NCBI GenBank assembly: GCA_902576375.1
Contig: CACGUZ010000001.1
Location: 124,001 to 188,000, forward strand
Origin: an uncultured Pelagibacteraceae bacterium
GTDB lineage: Bacteria > Pseudomonadota > Alphaproteobacteria > Pelagibacterales > Pelagibacteraceae
Direction of reading: 5' to 3'
DNA length: 64,000 nt
In this document: piece by piece, positions 18,156 to 25,949 of the stretch
Layout: each line of letters begins with the position of its first letter
Position numbering within the stretch: position 1 is the stretch's first letter
Translations under genes and position numbers: made by a program
The notes under the pieces: model-generated
Told to the model about the DNA's origin: nothing
Seen by the model: only the letters and a program-made list of their open reading frames with translations
Databases searched by the model: none

Positions 18156-19024
18156 TATTTATTTATAGGTTTTATTTTTCCACGAGGCCTTACCTTTTTT
18201 AGACCCTCAGCTACAATTATATCGCCTGCAGTTAAGCCTGAAATTATTTCAATGTTACTATCGCCTCTAAGGCCAGTTTTTACCTCAGTTTTATTTGCAA
18301 TATTTTCTGTATTAATTTTGTAAACATATGATTTGTCGCCCTCTATCATCACACTCGTGTCAGGTACACTTAAAGAATTTCTCAAATCAAATTTAACTCT
18401 TACCTCTAAAAGTGAACCTGAAATTAATTCTAAATTTTCATTTTTCACTTTTATTCTTGATAATAAACTTCTGGTATCCGCATTTATTCTGCTCGAAACA
18501 AAATCTATTTCACCTAAAAAAATTTTATCTTTAAAACTAGATAAGGTAACCTCGACTGGAAGGCCTTTTTTTATAAATGTAGAGTAGCTTTCTGGAATTT
18601 TAATATCTGAGTAAATTATTGAGTTATCATCAAGTGTAATAATAAATATGTTATTTGAAACAAGAATGTCTTCAGTTAAACCTGTGTAGCCAAGAACTCC
18701 ACTAAATGGAGCCAATATATCCCCACTTTTTAATTTAATTAAAACATCTCCTTTTTTAACAAAATTCTTAAGTTTTAAATCCTCAAAAAGATCATCCTTT
18801 TTAATCTTAAAAGTTTTTGATTTTTTTGAAATTGCCGTACCATAAGTTTCTATTTGTTCAGAGAATTCTTTTTCAATAACTTCAGTCACAATTATTCCTG
18901 GCGGTGGTCTCTTACTGAATTTTTTTTTAAAATGATTGCCAATCATTGATCTTCCAATAATTACAATTGTAATTATTAAAAAAAATACAAATATTATTGA
19001 AATCGTTTTTGTAGATCTTTTCAT
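18155..19024 (-). CDS. RND efflux periplasmic adaptor (membrane fusion protein), hairpin-less
   Basis: A 289-residue adaptor with one N-terminal membrane helix (about residues 8-25). The lipoyl-like domain is unusual: its first half (VKKGDVLIKLKS, about 89-100) runs straight into its second half (GDILAPFSGVLG, about 101-112). The long coiled-coil hairpin of AcrA-type adaptors, which docks to TolC, is therefore missing. The beta-barrel and membrane-proximal domains follow (VTLSSFKDKIFLGEIDFVS, VPDTSVMIEGDKSYVY, TGLRGDSNIEIISGL). Total length is about 80-100 residues below AcrA, consistent with the missing hairpin. It is first in the operon with the pump. Confidence 0.88.
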   Translation of the reverse strand: MKRSTKTISIIFVFFLIITIVIIGRSMIGNHFKKKFSKRPPPGIIVTEVIEKEFSEQIETYGTAISKKSKTFKIKKDDLFEDLKLKNFVKKGDVLIKLKSGDILAPFSGVLGYTGLTEDILVSNNIFIITLDDNSIIYSDIKIPESYSTFIKKGLPVEVTLSSFKDKIFLGEIDFVSSRINADTRSLLSRIKVKNENLELISGSLLEVRVKFDLRNSLSVPDTSVMIEGDKSYVYKINTENIANKTEVKTGLRGDSNIEIISGLTAGDIIVAEGLKKVRPRGKIKPINK

Positions 19025-19031
19025 ATAAAAT

Positions 19032-19847
19032 TTAAATTAATCCGTATTCGGCCCAAGAACCATCATAAATACAAGGAAGATATTTATCATTAATTAAAGA
19101 ATAAGCTAGTGCCAAAACACACGCTGTAACACCCGAACCACATGAAAAAACAATATTTTTTTGTTCTAAATTTTCAATATTTGCTTTAAAAATTTTTTTT
19201 AGCTCATCTTTATTTTTAAAAGTTTTATCGTCATTTAGACAGTCATTAAACGGTATACAAAAAGAATTTTTTATACATCCGCTTCTTAGACCTTTTCTGG
19301 GCTCAGGGATTTTACCTTCAAATCTTTCTCTACTTCGAGCATCAATCAATGTGAATATTCTTTCTTCTATATTTTTATCAATTGCTTGTTTATTCTTAAC
19401 AAGAACTTTTTTTTCACTACTTTTATAATCTGATTTATCTATATTTGAAATTTCATCAGTCACTTTCCTTTTTTCTTTAAGCCATTTTTTTAAACCACCA
19501 TTTAAAACATTTATTAATTTTGGATCATGTCCGTAATAGATAAAATTAAACCAACCACGACATGAGCTTATAACATCTGAATTATCATAAATGACTATTT
19601 CATCATTTTTTTTAATTCCCATATTTGAAACAATTTTATCCCAACTTATTTGGTCAACTAACATGTGTGGTAAAGCAGTATCTTTTCTTGAATTTTCATC
19701 TATATCAAAAAAAATTGCGCCAGGTATATGAAGAGATTTATATTCCTTGAATCCACTTCTCTGTGTTTGAGGCATATGCCAAGAGCAATCAATAATTTTC
19801 ACTTTAGTTAAGTTTTTTTCTAACCAATCAGTTTCAACTAAAGACAT
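19032..19847 (-). CDS. sseA: 3-mercaptopyruvate/thiosulfate sulfurtransferase
   Basis: A 271-residue two-domain rhodanese. The N-terminal rhodanese domain opens with SLVETDWLEKNL and has no catalytic cysteine. The C-terminal domain carries the active-site loop CGSGVTAC starting at Cys236. CGSGVTAC is the mercaptopyruvate-sulfurtransferase type rather than the CRKGVT of thiosulfate sulfurtransferases, so mercaptopyruvate is the likelier donor. It may supply sulfane sulfur in the cytoplasm. It starts one base before the msrA stop codon on the same strand, linking sulfur handling with methionine sulfoxide repair. Confidence 0.88.
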   Translation of the reverse strand: MSLVETDWLEKNLTKVKIIDCSWHMPQTQRSGFKEYKSLHIPGAIFFDIDENSRKDTALPHMLVDQISWDKIVSNMGIKKNDEIVIYDNSDVISSCRGWFNFIYYGHDPKLINVLNGGLKKWLKEKRKVTDEISNIDKSDYKSSEKKVLVKNKQAIDKNIEERIFTLIDARSRERFEGKIPEPRKGLRSGCIKNSFCIPFNDCLNDDKTFKNKDELKKIFKANIENLEQKNIVFSCGSGVTACVLALAYSLINDKYLPCIYDGSWAEYGLI

Positions 19848-19848
19848 G

Positions 19849-20292
19849 TTATCGCTTTTCTAAATATTTTTGATGATATTCCTCAGCTGGACAGTAATTT
19901 TTTAGTAAAGATATTTTTGTTACAACGTTACCAGATAAACGTTCGTTTACCTCATTTAATACCTTCTCAGCAATCATTTTTTGAGCGTCATTCAGATAAA
20001 ATATTTCACTCCTATACTGAGTTCCAAAATCTGGTCCTTGAGAATTTAAAGTAGTTGGATCATGAATCTGAAAAAATATTTTTAAAATTTTTTCGTAAGT
20101 GATAATTTTTTCATCAAAATCTAGCTTTACCACCTCAGCATGGTTTGTATTGCCAGTACAAACTTCTTTATATGTGGTGATAGAGCTATTACCTCCACAG
20201 TAGCCAACTTCAGTTTTGATTATGCCATCTATTTTACTGAATTTAATTTCAGGTCCCCAAAAACATCCAAGTGCTAAAACAGCTATTTCCAT
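19849..20292 (-). CDS. msrA: Peptide-methionine (S)-S-oxide reductase
   Basis: A 147-residue MsrA, which reduces the S-epimer of methionine sulfoxide in proteins. The catalytic motif GCFWG is at residues 9-13 (Cys10), with the typical TEVGYCGG, YKEVCTGNTNHAEVV and FFQIHDPTTLNSQGPDFGTQYRS compressed into a short form. The C-terminal CPAEEYHQKYL is complete. It is at the short end for the family because the N- and C-terminal extensions are missing. It is first in a minus-strand pair with sseA and divergent from a DMT transporter across 35 bases. Confidence 0.95.
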   Translation of the reverse strand: MEIAVLALGCFWGPEIKFSKIDGIIKTEVGYCGGNSSITTYKEVCTGNTNHAEVVKLDFDEKIITYEKILKIFFQIHDPTTLNSQGPDFGTQYRSEIFYLNDAQKMIAEKVLNEVNERLSGNVVTKISLLKNYCPAEEYHQKYLEKR

Positions 20293-20327
20293 TGAATAAG
20301 ATTTAATTTAATTTACAAATTATTCAT

Positions 20328-21212
20328 ATGCTAAGTAAAAATCAATTGGGATTTTTGTACATGTTTTTGTCAATATGTGCATTTTCATTAATGGATTTAA
20401 TTGTAAAGTGGTCTGTTGATTATCCTATTGGGCAAGTTTTGTTTTTTAGAGGCTTTTTTGGAATAATCTTTTATTTTTTTATAATTCCAAAAGAAAGATT
20501 TCATAATTTTTACAAAACTCAACGACCAGGATTACATGCTTTACGTTGTGGTTCAGGATTAATAGCTCTAATTGCAATATTTATTGCTTTAAGACAGCTG
20601 CCTTTAGCAACTGTTGTGAGCATATCTTTTGCTGCACCAATTTTTACAACAATATTATCTATTTTTCTACTAAATGAAAAAGTTGGAATTTTCAGGTGGC
20701 TAGCAGTGATCATAGGCTTTGTTGGAATTCTTATAATTACAGAGCCTGGGATCACTGAATTAAATATTTATTATATTTTTCCGATTATATTTTGTCTAGG
20801 TCTCTCCTATGTAGCAATAACTATTAGACAATTATCAACAACTGAACCAGTGTGGTTAATTTCATTTTATTTTTCCTTAGCAATTACATTATTAAGTTTT
20901 TTAACTATCCCCCAGGGTTGGGTTATGCCTACTTTAAATCATCTAATACTTTTATCTTTGATAGGTATTTTTGGAGGTGTTGCAAACTTGTGGTTAAGTC
21001 AATCATATAAATTTTCTGAAGTTTCCTTAGTAACACCCCTTAAATATTTGGCTTTAGTTTTCGCCATTATATTTGGATATTTCATTTGGGACGAGATACC
21101 CACATTTAAAACATTAATAGGGTCATTATTGGTAATTGTTTCAACGCTTATAATTTTTAGAAGGGAGATTTATAAGAAAAAAATTATAACATCTAGGTCA
21201 ATTAATGACTAA
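20328..21212 (+). CDS. DMT-family (EamA) transporter
   Basis: A 294-residue inner-membrane protein with about ten hydrophobic helices arranged as two EamA repeats. Segments such as VKWSVDYPIGQVLFFRGFFG, LPLATVVSISFAAPIFTTI and VSLVTPLKYLALVFAIIFGY are typical of the drug/metabolite transporter superfamily. The substrate cannot be assigned: related proteins export amino acids or carry nucleotide derivatives such as S-adenosylmethionine. Its 3' end overlaps the start of the DNA glycosylase gene by eight bases, suggesting co-translation. Confidence 0.85.
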   Translation: MLSKNQLGFLYMFLSICAFSLMDLIVKWSVDYPIGQVLFFRGFFGIIFYFFIIPKERFHNFYKTQRPGLHALRCGSGLIALIAIFIALRQLPLATVVSISFAAPIFTTILSIFLLNEKVGIFRWLAVIIGFVGILIITEPGITELNIYYIFPIIFCLGLSYVAITIRQLSTTEPVWLISFYFSLAITLLSFLTIPQGWVMPTLNHLILLSLIGIFGGVANLWLSQSYKFSEVSLVTPLKYLALVFAIIFGYFIWDEIPTFKTLIGSLLVIVSTLIIFRREIYKKKIITSRSIND

Positions 21213-21840
21213 AGTACCTAAATATTGGAATAAGGCAAAAAAATATTTATCTAAAAAAGATCAAACACTTTCTAAGTTAATCAAAAGTTACGAAAGTCCC
21301 TCAGAGACTATTTTGACTTCAAGGAGAGATATTTTTTTTTCGTTATGTAAAAGTATAATTGGACAACAAATTAGCGTTGCAGCAGCAAACTCTGTTTTCT
21401 CAAAATTTAAAAAAAAATGTAAAAATAAAATTACTGCAAAAACAGTATCTAATCTGACTTTTGCTCAATTAAAAAGTTGTGGACTTAGCAGACAGAAAGT
21501 TTTGGGAATAAAGAGTTTAGCCAAACAAACAGTAGAAAAAACTTTTAATCCTAAATTGATTGATAAAATGTCAGATGAGGAGGCTATAAATTATTTATCT
21601 CAATTAAGACAAATAGGGAGATGGTCAGCTGAAATGATCTTATTATTTACATATAACAGATCAAATATTTGGCCAATTCAGGATATTGGCCTTCTGAGAG
21701 CTATTTCAAAAAATTATAAAAAAAAATACTTACCACCTGACAGATTTGTATCATTATTAAAAAAAAGGTTTAGTCCTTATTGCTCTGTTGCTACGTGGTA
21801 TTTATGGAGAAGCATAGATCCTGAGCCTATTCAGTATTAA
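21205..21840 (+). CDS. alkA: DNA-3-methyladenine glycosylase II (AlkA-type)
   Basis: A 211-residue helix-hairpin-helix GPD glycosylase that removes alkylated purines. It shows SLCKSIIGQQISVAAANSV, the hairpin region LRQIGRWSAEMILLF, and the catalytic aspartate in NIWPIQDIGLLRAI. It lacks the N-terminal domain of E. coli AlkA and has no iron-sulfur cysteine cluster, so it is the compact bacterial/Mag1-like type. The start ATG lies inside the end of the DMT transporter gene. The final 14 bases overlap the convergent DUF1330 gene. Confidence 0.88.
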   Translation: MTKVPKYWNKAKKYLSKKDQTLSKLIKSYESPSETILTSRRDIFFSLCKSIIGQQISVAAANSVFSKFKKKCKNKITAKTVSNLTFAQLKSCGLSRQKVLGIKSLAKQTVEKTFNPKLIDKMSDEEAINYLSQLRQIGRWSAEMILLFTYNRSNIWPIQDIGLLRAISKNYKKKYLPPDRFVSLLKKRFSPYCSVATWYLWRSIDPEPIQY

Positions 21841-22126
21841 ATCCCTCAACTACTTGCATATGTCTTTTTGTAGTTTTTTTTGCTACTGCCCAACTATCTT
21901 GATATTCTTTTGAGGAGTGACATTCTAATGCTTTAACATAACTTGGAAATTCCCATACAACAGTCCTACTAAAATCATCACCATTAAATGTATCGTGCTT
22001 ACCACCTCTTATTAATGGCACACCTCCGTAACTTTTGATGATTGGTGTAGCTAACTCGGAATATTTTTTTAGATTCTCTTGATTATCTATTTTATAATAT
22101 AAACTAACCCAATACCCTTTTTTCAT
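21827..22126 (-). CDS. DUF1330 domain protein
   Basis: A 99-residue protein of the DUF1330 family, a small ferredoxin-like alpha/beta fold of the dimeric barrel type. It starts MKKGYWVSLYYKID and has the family's YSELATPIIKSYGG and VWEFPSYVKALECHSSKEYQ segments. Its function is not established; related barrels bind small ligands or act as monooxygenases. The gene follows the GT17 gene with one base between stop and start on the minus strand. Confidence 0.85.
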   Translation of the reverse strand: MKKGYWVSLYYKIDNQENLKKYSELATPIIKSYGGVPLIRGGKHDTFNGDDFSRTVVWEFPSYVKALECHSSKEYQDSWAVAKKTTKRHMQVVEGFNTE

Positions 22127-22127
22127 T

Positions 22128-23018
22128 TCAATCTATCCATTCTTGATAGTTAACAATGTTATTTTGTAAAAATTTGGGCAATTTTTCTAAAGAATATTTT
22201 TGAAGTTTTTTTCCATGTCCGATTTTTTGTGTTCTTTTATCTAAAGATAAATCGTAGATAGCAATTTTATCATTCATGATTCTTTTAATTTCATCGGATG
22301 AAATTGGATTAACATCAAATTCTCTATGATGCAAATATGATTTAAGCTTATATTCAATTTCTTTTGCATTTTTTAAATTTGTAAAATGCCAACCACCATT
22401 TTCTATTATCTTTATATTCATATATTTCGTCTTTGAAAAAAAAGTATCAAATCGAAAAAAATTGTATTTTCTATCTTTTATATTTCTTAACCATTGAGGT
22501 GATATAAAGTCTCTTTTTTTACAACCTTTTGTTCCTGTCCAAGAAAAGTTAGGTAGATTAAGGTTAAATTTGTAATAAAACATATCTTGTCTAAACAATA
22601 ATATTTTTTGATTAATCTTAGAAAAATCCACATCTTCTAGATTTGGAATTTCGTCTACATCAGAAACTAGTACATAGTCATCATCGTCTGCATCTTTTAA
22701 ACCATTTATAATGAAATTTCTTTGACCATTTTCTCTTAAAAGAGCATTAATTATTAATTTATTGGATATTTCAGGCTCTATGTCATTTTTAAGTATTTCT
22801 TTTATATCTTTTGGCTTTTCATCATAAACAAGATAAATAATTTTATTTTCAAATTTTTCGAACCGTTTATAATTAAAATGTAATTTTCTTTCTTCACCTT
22901 TGTGGGTGAATGTGCTCTCAACAATTACAAAATAATCCACATATTTATCAAGAATATTCATTCTTAAATCCAAAAGGATTTCTTCATCAAAATACATAAA
23001 ACAATCAAAAATTTTCAT
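22128..23018 (-). CDS. GT17 family glycosyltransferase
   Basis: A 296-residue protein resembling glycosyltransferase family 17, named for eukaryotic beta-1,4-mannosyl-glycoprotein N-acetylglucosaminyltransferase. The N terminus (KIFDCFMYFDEEILLDLRMN, then VIVESTFTHKGEERKL) and the acidic nucleotide-sugar motif VSDVDEIPN near the middle are recognisable. NGGWHFTNL lies toward the C terminus. There is no signal peptide, so it probably acts on the cytoplasmic side on surface glycans. The acceptor is unknown. It is first in a two-gene unit with DUF1330 and divergent from a phosphoribosyltransferase. Confidence 0.8.
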   Translation of the reverse strand: MKIFDCFMYFDEEILLDLRMNILDKYVDYFVIVESTFTHKGEERKLHFNYKRFEKFENKIIYLVYDEKPKDIKEILKNDIEPEISNKLIINALLRENGQRNFIINGLKDADDDDYVLVSDVDEIPNLEDVDFSKINQKILLFRQDMFYYKFNLNLPNFSWTGTKGCKKRDFISPQWLRNIKDRKYNFFRFDTFFSKTKYMNIKIIENGGWHFTNLKNAKEIEYKLKSYLHHREFDVNPISSDEIKRIMNDKIAIYDLSLDKRTQKIGHGKKLQKYSLEKLPKFLQNNIVNYQEWID

Positions 23019-23066
23019 AATTACTTTTTAATCTTTTTTAATTTTTTTTATATGATAAAAAAATCT

Positions 23067-23585
23067 ATGGCAGATAAATTAGTAGTTAGTTTTGAAGAAT
23101 ATATCAAAATAGTCGAAAAATTAGCTATAGAAATTCATAATAATTACAAGCCTACAGTTTTAGTTGGAATAATGAGAGGAGCAGCACCTATAATTGATAT
23201 TCTCTCAAGGATACTAAAACTCCCAATAGCTTACATTGTCATCCAAAGTTATACTGGAAAAGGATTAGAAGACCAACAAGGCAAACTAATGTTTGCTAGA
23301 GAAATAAGTTCATTAGCAAAAGAAAAAGATTTTGAAAAAACTCTATTAATCGATGATTTATCAGACACAGGACTAACACTTAATAAAAGTATCGAATGGT
23401 TGAAAGGTTACGAACCGACAAAAAGATTTATTAAAGAAATAAAAACCGCTTGTTTATGGAAAAAAAAATCATCTTCTTTTGAACCAGACTTTTGTCCAAT
23501 TAAATTAGATTCAGATCCTTGGATTGTTCAGCCCACAGAACATTATGAAGAACTTTCTATTGAAGAAATTATAAAAAGAAACTAG
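23067..23585 (+). CDS. Purine phosphoribosyltransferase
   Basis: A type I phosphoribosyltransferase of 172 residues from the second ATG (the ORF track begins five codons earlier at 23052; neither has a clear ribosome binding site). The PRPP-binding loop LLIDDLSDTGLTL is intact, and LVGIMRGAAPIIDILSR matches the substrate-side segment of hypoxanthine, guanine or xanthine phosphoribosyltransferases. It would convert a free purine base to its nucleotide. It is convergent with a purine permease, so import and salvage lie side by side. Xanthine-guanine specificity is my guess, not read from sequence. Confidence 0.75.
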   Translation: MADKLVVSFEEYIKIVEKLAIEIHNNYKPTVLVGIMRGAAPIIDILSRILKLPIAYIVIQSYTGKGLEDQQGKLMFAREISSLAKEKDFEKTLLIDDLSDTGLTLNKSIEWLKGYEPTKRFIKEIKTACLWKKKSSSFEPDFCPIKLDSDPWIVQPTEHYEELSIEEIIKRN

Positions 23586-23624
23586 TTAACGGAGCTAGCA
23601 AACTAGCCCCGTTAAATTTTATTT
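23586..23624 (+). terminator. Terminator between phosphoribosyltransferase and purine permease
   Basis: TTAACGGAGCTAG and CTAGCCCCGTTAA form a stem with one A-C mismatch around a four-base loop CAAA, followed on the plus strand by ATTTTATTT. It lies right after the stop codon of the phosphoribosyltransferase. Its GC-rich stem stands out sharply in this A/T-rich DNA. It may also act weakly on the convergent permease. Confidence 0.8.
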
Positions 23625-24933
23625 AGCTTACAGCAAAACTTACAACACTAAGCACTGCAATCACCCATATAGCTGGAGAAGTGCTCGAAAATTTTCCAGT
23701 AAATATTTTTATCAAAGCGTATGAGACAAATGCTAAAGCAATTCCATTACTGATACTATAAGTTAATGGCATAGCAATCATTGCTAAAATTGCTGGAGCT
23801 GACTCAGAGATATCATTCCATTCAATGTCTGTAATATTTCTTATAAATAAAACAGAGACAAATAGTAAGGCAGCACCATCAATTTGTTTAGGTAAACTAG
23901 TTGCAAGTGGCGCAAAAAATATACATGCTAAAAACAATATACCTATCACAAGGGAAGTCATTCCAGTTTTACCACCAGCTTTTACACCAGCACCAGACTC
24001 TACATAACTAGTAACAGTTGTTGTTCCCATCATTGCTCCTGCAACAGTACCAACACTGTCAGACAGCATTGCCTTGTTAATGTCTTGAACTTTTCCTTGT
24101 TTATCAACTTTGCCCGCAACATTTGCAACAGAAGTTAGTGTTCCAGCTGTATCGAAGAAATCTATAAATAATAAAGTAAATATTACTGTAGACATCCCAG
24201 CAGTCATAGCAGCGGACAAGTCAAATTCAAAAAGGTAAGTCATCGGAGGAGGCGCACTTGCTAATCCATTAAATTTAGCCAGACCAGTTGCCCAAGCAAT
24301 AACACTAAAAAACAAAATACCTATAATGATATTTCCTTTTACATTCATTTTTTCGAGTACAATAATTGCAATAAAAGTTGCACATCCAAGAAGAACTAAT
24401 GGGTCACTTAAGTTTCCAAGTTGTACTAGTGTTACAGGATTATCAACTACAACTTCCATAATTTGTAGTCCAATAATTGCAAGAAACAATCCAATACCTG
24501 CACCTATTCCTAGTTTTAAACTTTTTGGAATTGAGTTAATTAACCAGGCTCTAATAGGAGTAAGTGATATAATTAAAAACAATACCCCTGCAACCAAAAC
24601 TGCACCAAGAGCTTGTTGTGGCGTATAACCCATTCCAGCACAAACTCCAAAAGCAACAAATGCATTTATACCCATACCTGGGGCTAGTCCAATTGGCCAT
24701 GTTTTTCCGTAAAAAGCCATTATAAAACAAGCTAAAGCTGTTGCCAAAATAGTTGCTGTGTACACTGCGCCGAAATCAAAGAAACCTTTTTCAGGACCGG
24801 CGAACTCTCCTGATAAGATGAATGGATTTAAAAACATTATGTAAGCCATTGTTAAGAACGTAGTTGTTCCAGCAATTACTTCAGTTTTAAAATCTGTTTT
24901 ATGTTTTTTATATTCAAAATATTTTTCAAGCAT
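23623..24933 (-). CDS. NCS2-family purine (adenine/guanine/hypoxanthine) permease
   Basis: A 436-residue transporter of the AzgA/PbuG branch of NCS2, with about twelve to fourteen helices. It starts MLEKYFEYKKHKTDFKTEVIAG, then TTFLTMAYIMFLNPFIL, and has the substrate-site segments GLAPGMGINAFVAFGV, FTLLFIDFFDTAGTLTSVA and TTTVTSYVESGAGVKAGGKTG. It imports purine bases by proton symport. It has an unusually strong ribosome binding site for this genome (AGGAGG six bases before ATG). A possible sigma-70 promoter is TTGACG (24980-24985, minus) with a 17-base spacer and TCAAAT (24957-24962). I see no purine riboswitch. Confidence 0.92.
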   Translation of the reverse strand: MLEKYFEYKKHKTDFKTEVIAGTTTFLTMAYIMFLNPFILSGEFAGPEKGFFDFGAVYTATILATALACFIMAFYGKTWPIGLAPGMGINAFVAFGVCAGMGYTPQQALGAVLVAGVLFLIISLTPIRAWLINSIPKSLKLGIGAGIGLFLAIIGLQIMEVVVDNPVTLVQLGNLSDPLVLLGCATFIAIIVLEKMNVKGNIIIGILFFSVIAWATGLAKFNGLASAPPPMTYLFEFDLSAAMTAGMSTVIFTLLFIDFFDTAGTLTSVANVAGKVDKQGKVQDINKAMLSDSVGTVAGAMMGTTTVTSYVESGAGVKAGGKTGMTSLVIGILFLACIFFAPLATSLPKQIDGAALLFVSVLFIRNITDIEWNDISESAPAILAMIAMPLTYSISNGIALAFVSYALIKIFTGKFSSTSPAIWVIAVLSVVSFAVS

Positions 24934-25058
24934 TTATCCTCCTATAATCGCAAAATATTTGATTCTTTCCTGTATTACCCGTCAAAACTAATTCTTATTA
25001 ACAATTTTCAACTCACAAGTTTATATTTATGCCATAATTAGGTTGTTATTATTAAATT

Positions 25059-25364
25059 ATGAAAAAAATTAAGGTCTCAATTCTAAGTGTATTTATAATA
25101 TTTTCTTTATTAGGTTGTCAGACAATTAAGCAAAAAACTGATGCTATTGTTGAGAAGGAAAATAAAAAATTAAGTGCATTTATAGGTAAGTCCGCTCAGG
25201 ATTTAAAAAGCAGCTTAGGTAGTCCAGATGAAGATTTTAAAAATGAAAAAGGAAATTTAGTTTTAGTTTATAACACAAAAAAATACGGAATACCTTGCGA
25301 AAGAAGGTTTGAGGTAAACACAAAATTGATTGTTATTGGATTTGTTTCTAACGGTTGCTTTTGA
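25059..25364 (+). CDS. Small lipoprotein of unknown function
   Basis: A 101-residue exported lipoprotein: a Lys-rich start, hydrophobic core and lipobox LLGC with the lipidated cysteine at about residue 20. The mature part has LSAFIGKSAQDLKSSLGSPDED, reminiscent of the BamE/SmpA-like fold in which a short helix precedes a G-x-P turn, and a pair of cysteines (GIPCERR and SNGCF) that could form a disulfide. I do not recognise a specific family. It stands alone between divergent and convergent neighbours. Confidence 0.7.
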   Translation: MKKIKVSILSVFIIFSLLGCQTIKQKTDAIVEKENKKLSAFIGKSAQDLKSSLGSPDEDFKNEKGNLVLVYNTKKYGIPCERRFEVNTKLIVIGFVSNGCF

Positions 25365-25395
25365 TTACCTGCGGAGAATTTATCTCCGCAAGCAA
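25355..25395. terminator. Hairpin between lipoprotein gene and convergent hsp20
   Basis: TGCGGAGA (25370-25377) and TCTCCGCA (25383-25390) form a perfect eight-base-pair stem around ATTTA. An outer TTGCT (25355-25359) can pair with AGCAA (25391-25395). It sits between the 3' ends of two convergent genes, the place for a shared terminator, but has no long T tract. Its GC-rich stem is unlike the surroundings. Confidence 0.6.
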
Positions 25396-25402
25396 GGTGT
25401 AC

Positions 25403-25849
25403 TTATTTAATTTCAATAAGTTTTCTTTTTTTATGCTCAGGAACAATTCTTTCACAAGATATTGTTAAAAGACCATCTTTTAACTCAGCACCATTAACTT
25501 TCACATCGTCAGCTATAGTAAATGATCTGGCAAATTGTCTTTGAGAAATACCTTTGTGAATTATTTCTCCATCAGCATTATTATTTTCAGATTTATTAAC
25601 TTGTTTAGTTCTTACAGTTAATAAATTATCTTCAAACTCAACTTCAACATCATTTTTATTAAAACCAGCTAAAGCAACTTCGATTGCATAATTATCCTTA
25701 CCAGTTTTTCTGATGTTATAAGGCGGGTAGTTTGACTGCATAGTCAAAGAACCATTACCAAGCATATTTTCAAATTGGTCAAACATATCGTCAAAACCAA
25801 TTGAAAAAGGTCTCAGTGAGTTGAATATAGATAAATCCTTACTTGTCAT
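25403..25849 (-). CDS. ibpA: Small heat shock protein, Hsp20/IbpA family
   Basis: A 148-residue alpha-crystallin-type chaperone that holds unfolding proteins during heat stress. It has the N-terminal DLSIFNSLRPFSIGFDDMFDQ typical of IbpA-like proteins, the crystallin core (YNIRKTGKDNYAIEVALAGF, VEVEFEDNLLTVRTKQ), the motif IHKGISQRQFARSFTIAD, and AELKDGLLTISCERIVPE before a basic tail. It is preceded by AGGAGG. Upstream lie a sigma-32-type promoter and a ROSE-like leader, which indicates heat induction at both the transcriptional and translational level. Confidence 0.93.
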   Translation of the reverse strand: MTSKDLSIFNSLRPFSIGFDDMFDQFENMLGNGSLTMQSNYPPYNIRKTGKDNYAIEVALAGFNKNDVEVEFEDNLLTVRTKQVNKSENNNADGEIIHKGISQRQFARSFTIADDVKVNGAELKDGLLTISCERIVPEHKKRKLIEIK

Positions 25850-25908
25850 AATATCCTCCTTTGTTAAGCAAGTTTATTTATTGTTAGCCCCATTAGGCGA
25901 CTAACAAT
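25850..25908 (-). promoter_or_regulatory. Candidate ROSE-like RNA thermometer in the hsp20 leader
   Basis: Read on the minus strand, the leader begins with a hairpin ATTGTTAG...CTAACAAT (25901-25908 with 25880-25887). It then carries CUUGCU (25867-25872) seven bases before the Shine-Dalgarno AGGAGG (25855-25860). In ROSE elements a conserved U-U/C-G-C-U motif masks AGGA through an imperfect pairing with a bulged G; the same pairing is possible here and can extend by one C-G pair. At about 57 bases and two hairpins it would be much shorter than rhizobial ROSE elements. Structure is inferred by eye. Confidence 0.65.
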
Positions 25909-25910
25909 AT

Positions 25911-25940
25911 TTATATGGGAATTATTTGTTTTTTTTCAAG
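25911..25940 (-). promoter_or_regulatory. Sigma-32 (RpoH) promoter of hsp20
   Basis: On the minus strand, CTTGAAA (25934-25940) is followed after a 14-base spacer by CCCATAT (25913-25919), continuing AA. Both boxes match the proteobacterial heat-shock consensus CTTGAAA and CCCATNT exactly, with a normal spacer. Transcription should start near 25906, giving a leader of about 57 bases. The promoter lies in the 100-base gap after ptrB, so hsp20 need not be read from it. Confidence 0.85.
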
Positions 25941-25949
25941 ATATCAAAT

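Noticed and set aside
24934-25058. Purine riboswitch in front of the NCS2 permease
   Set aside because: The leader lacks the three-stem core and conserved loop bases of the purine riboswitch; only a strong Shine-Dalgarno and a plausible promoter are seen.
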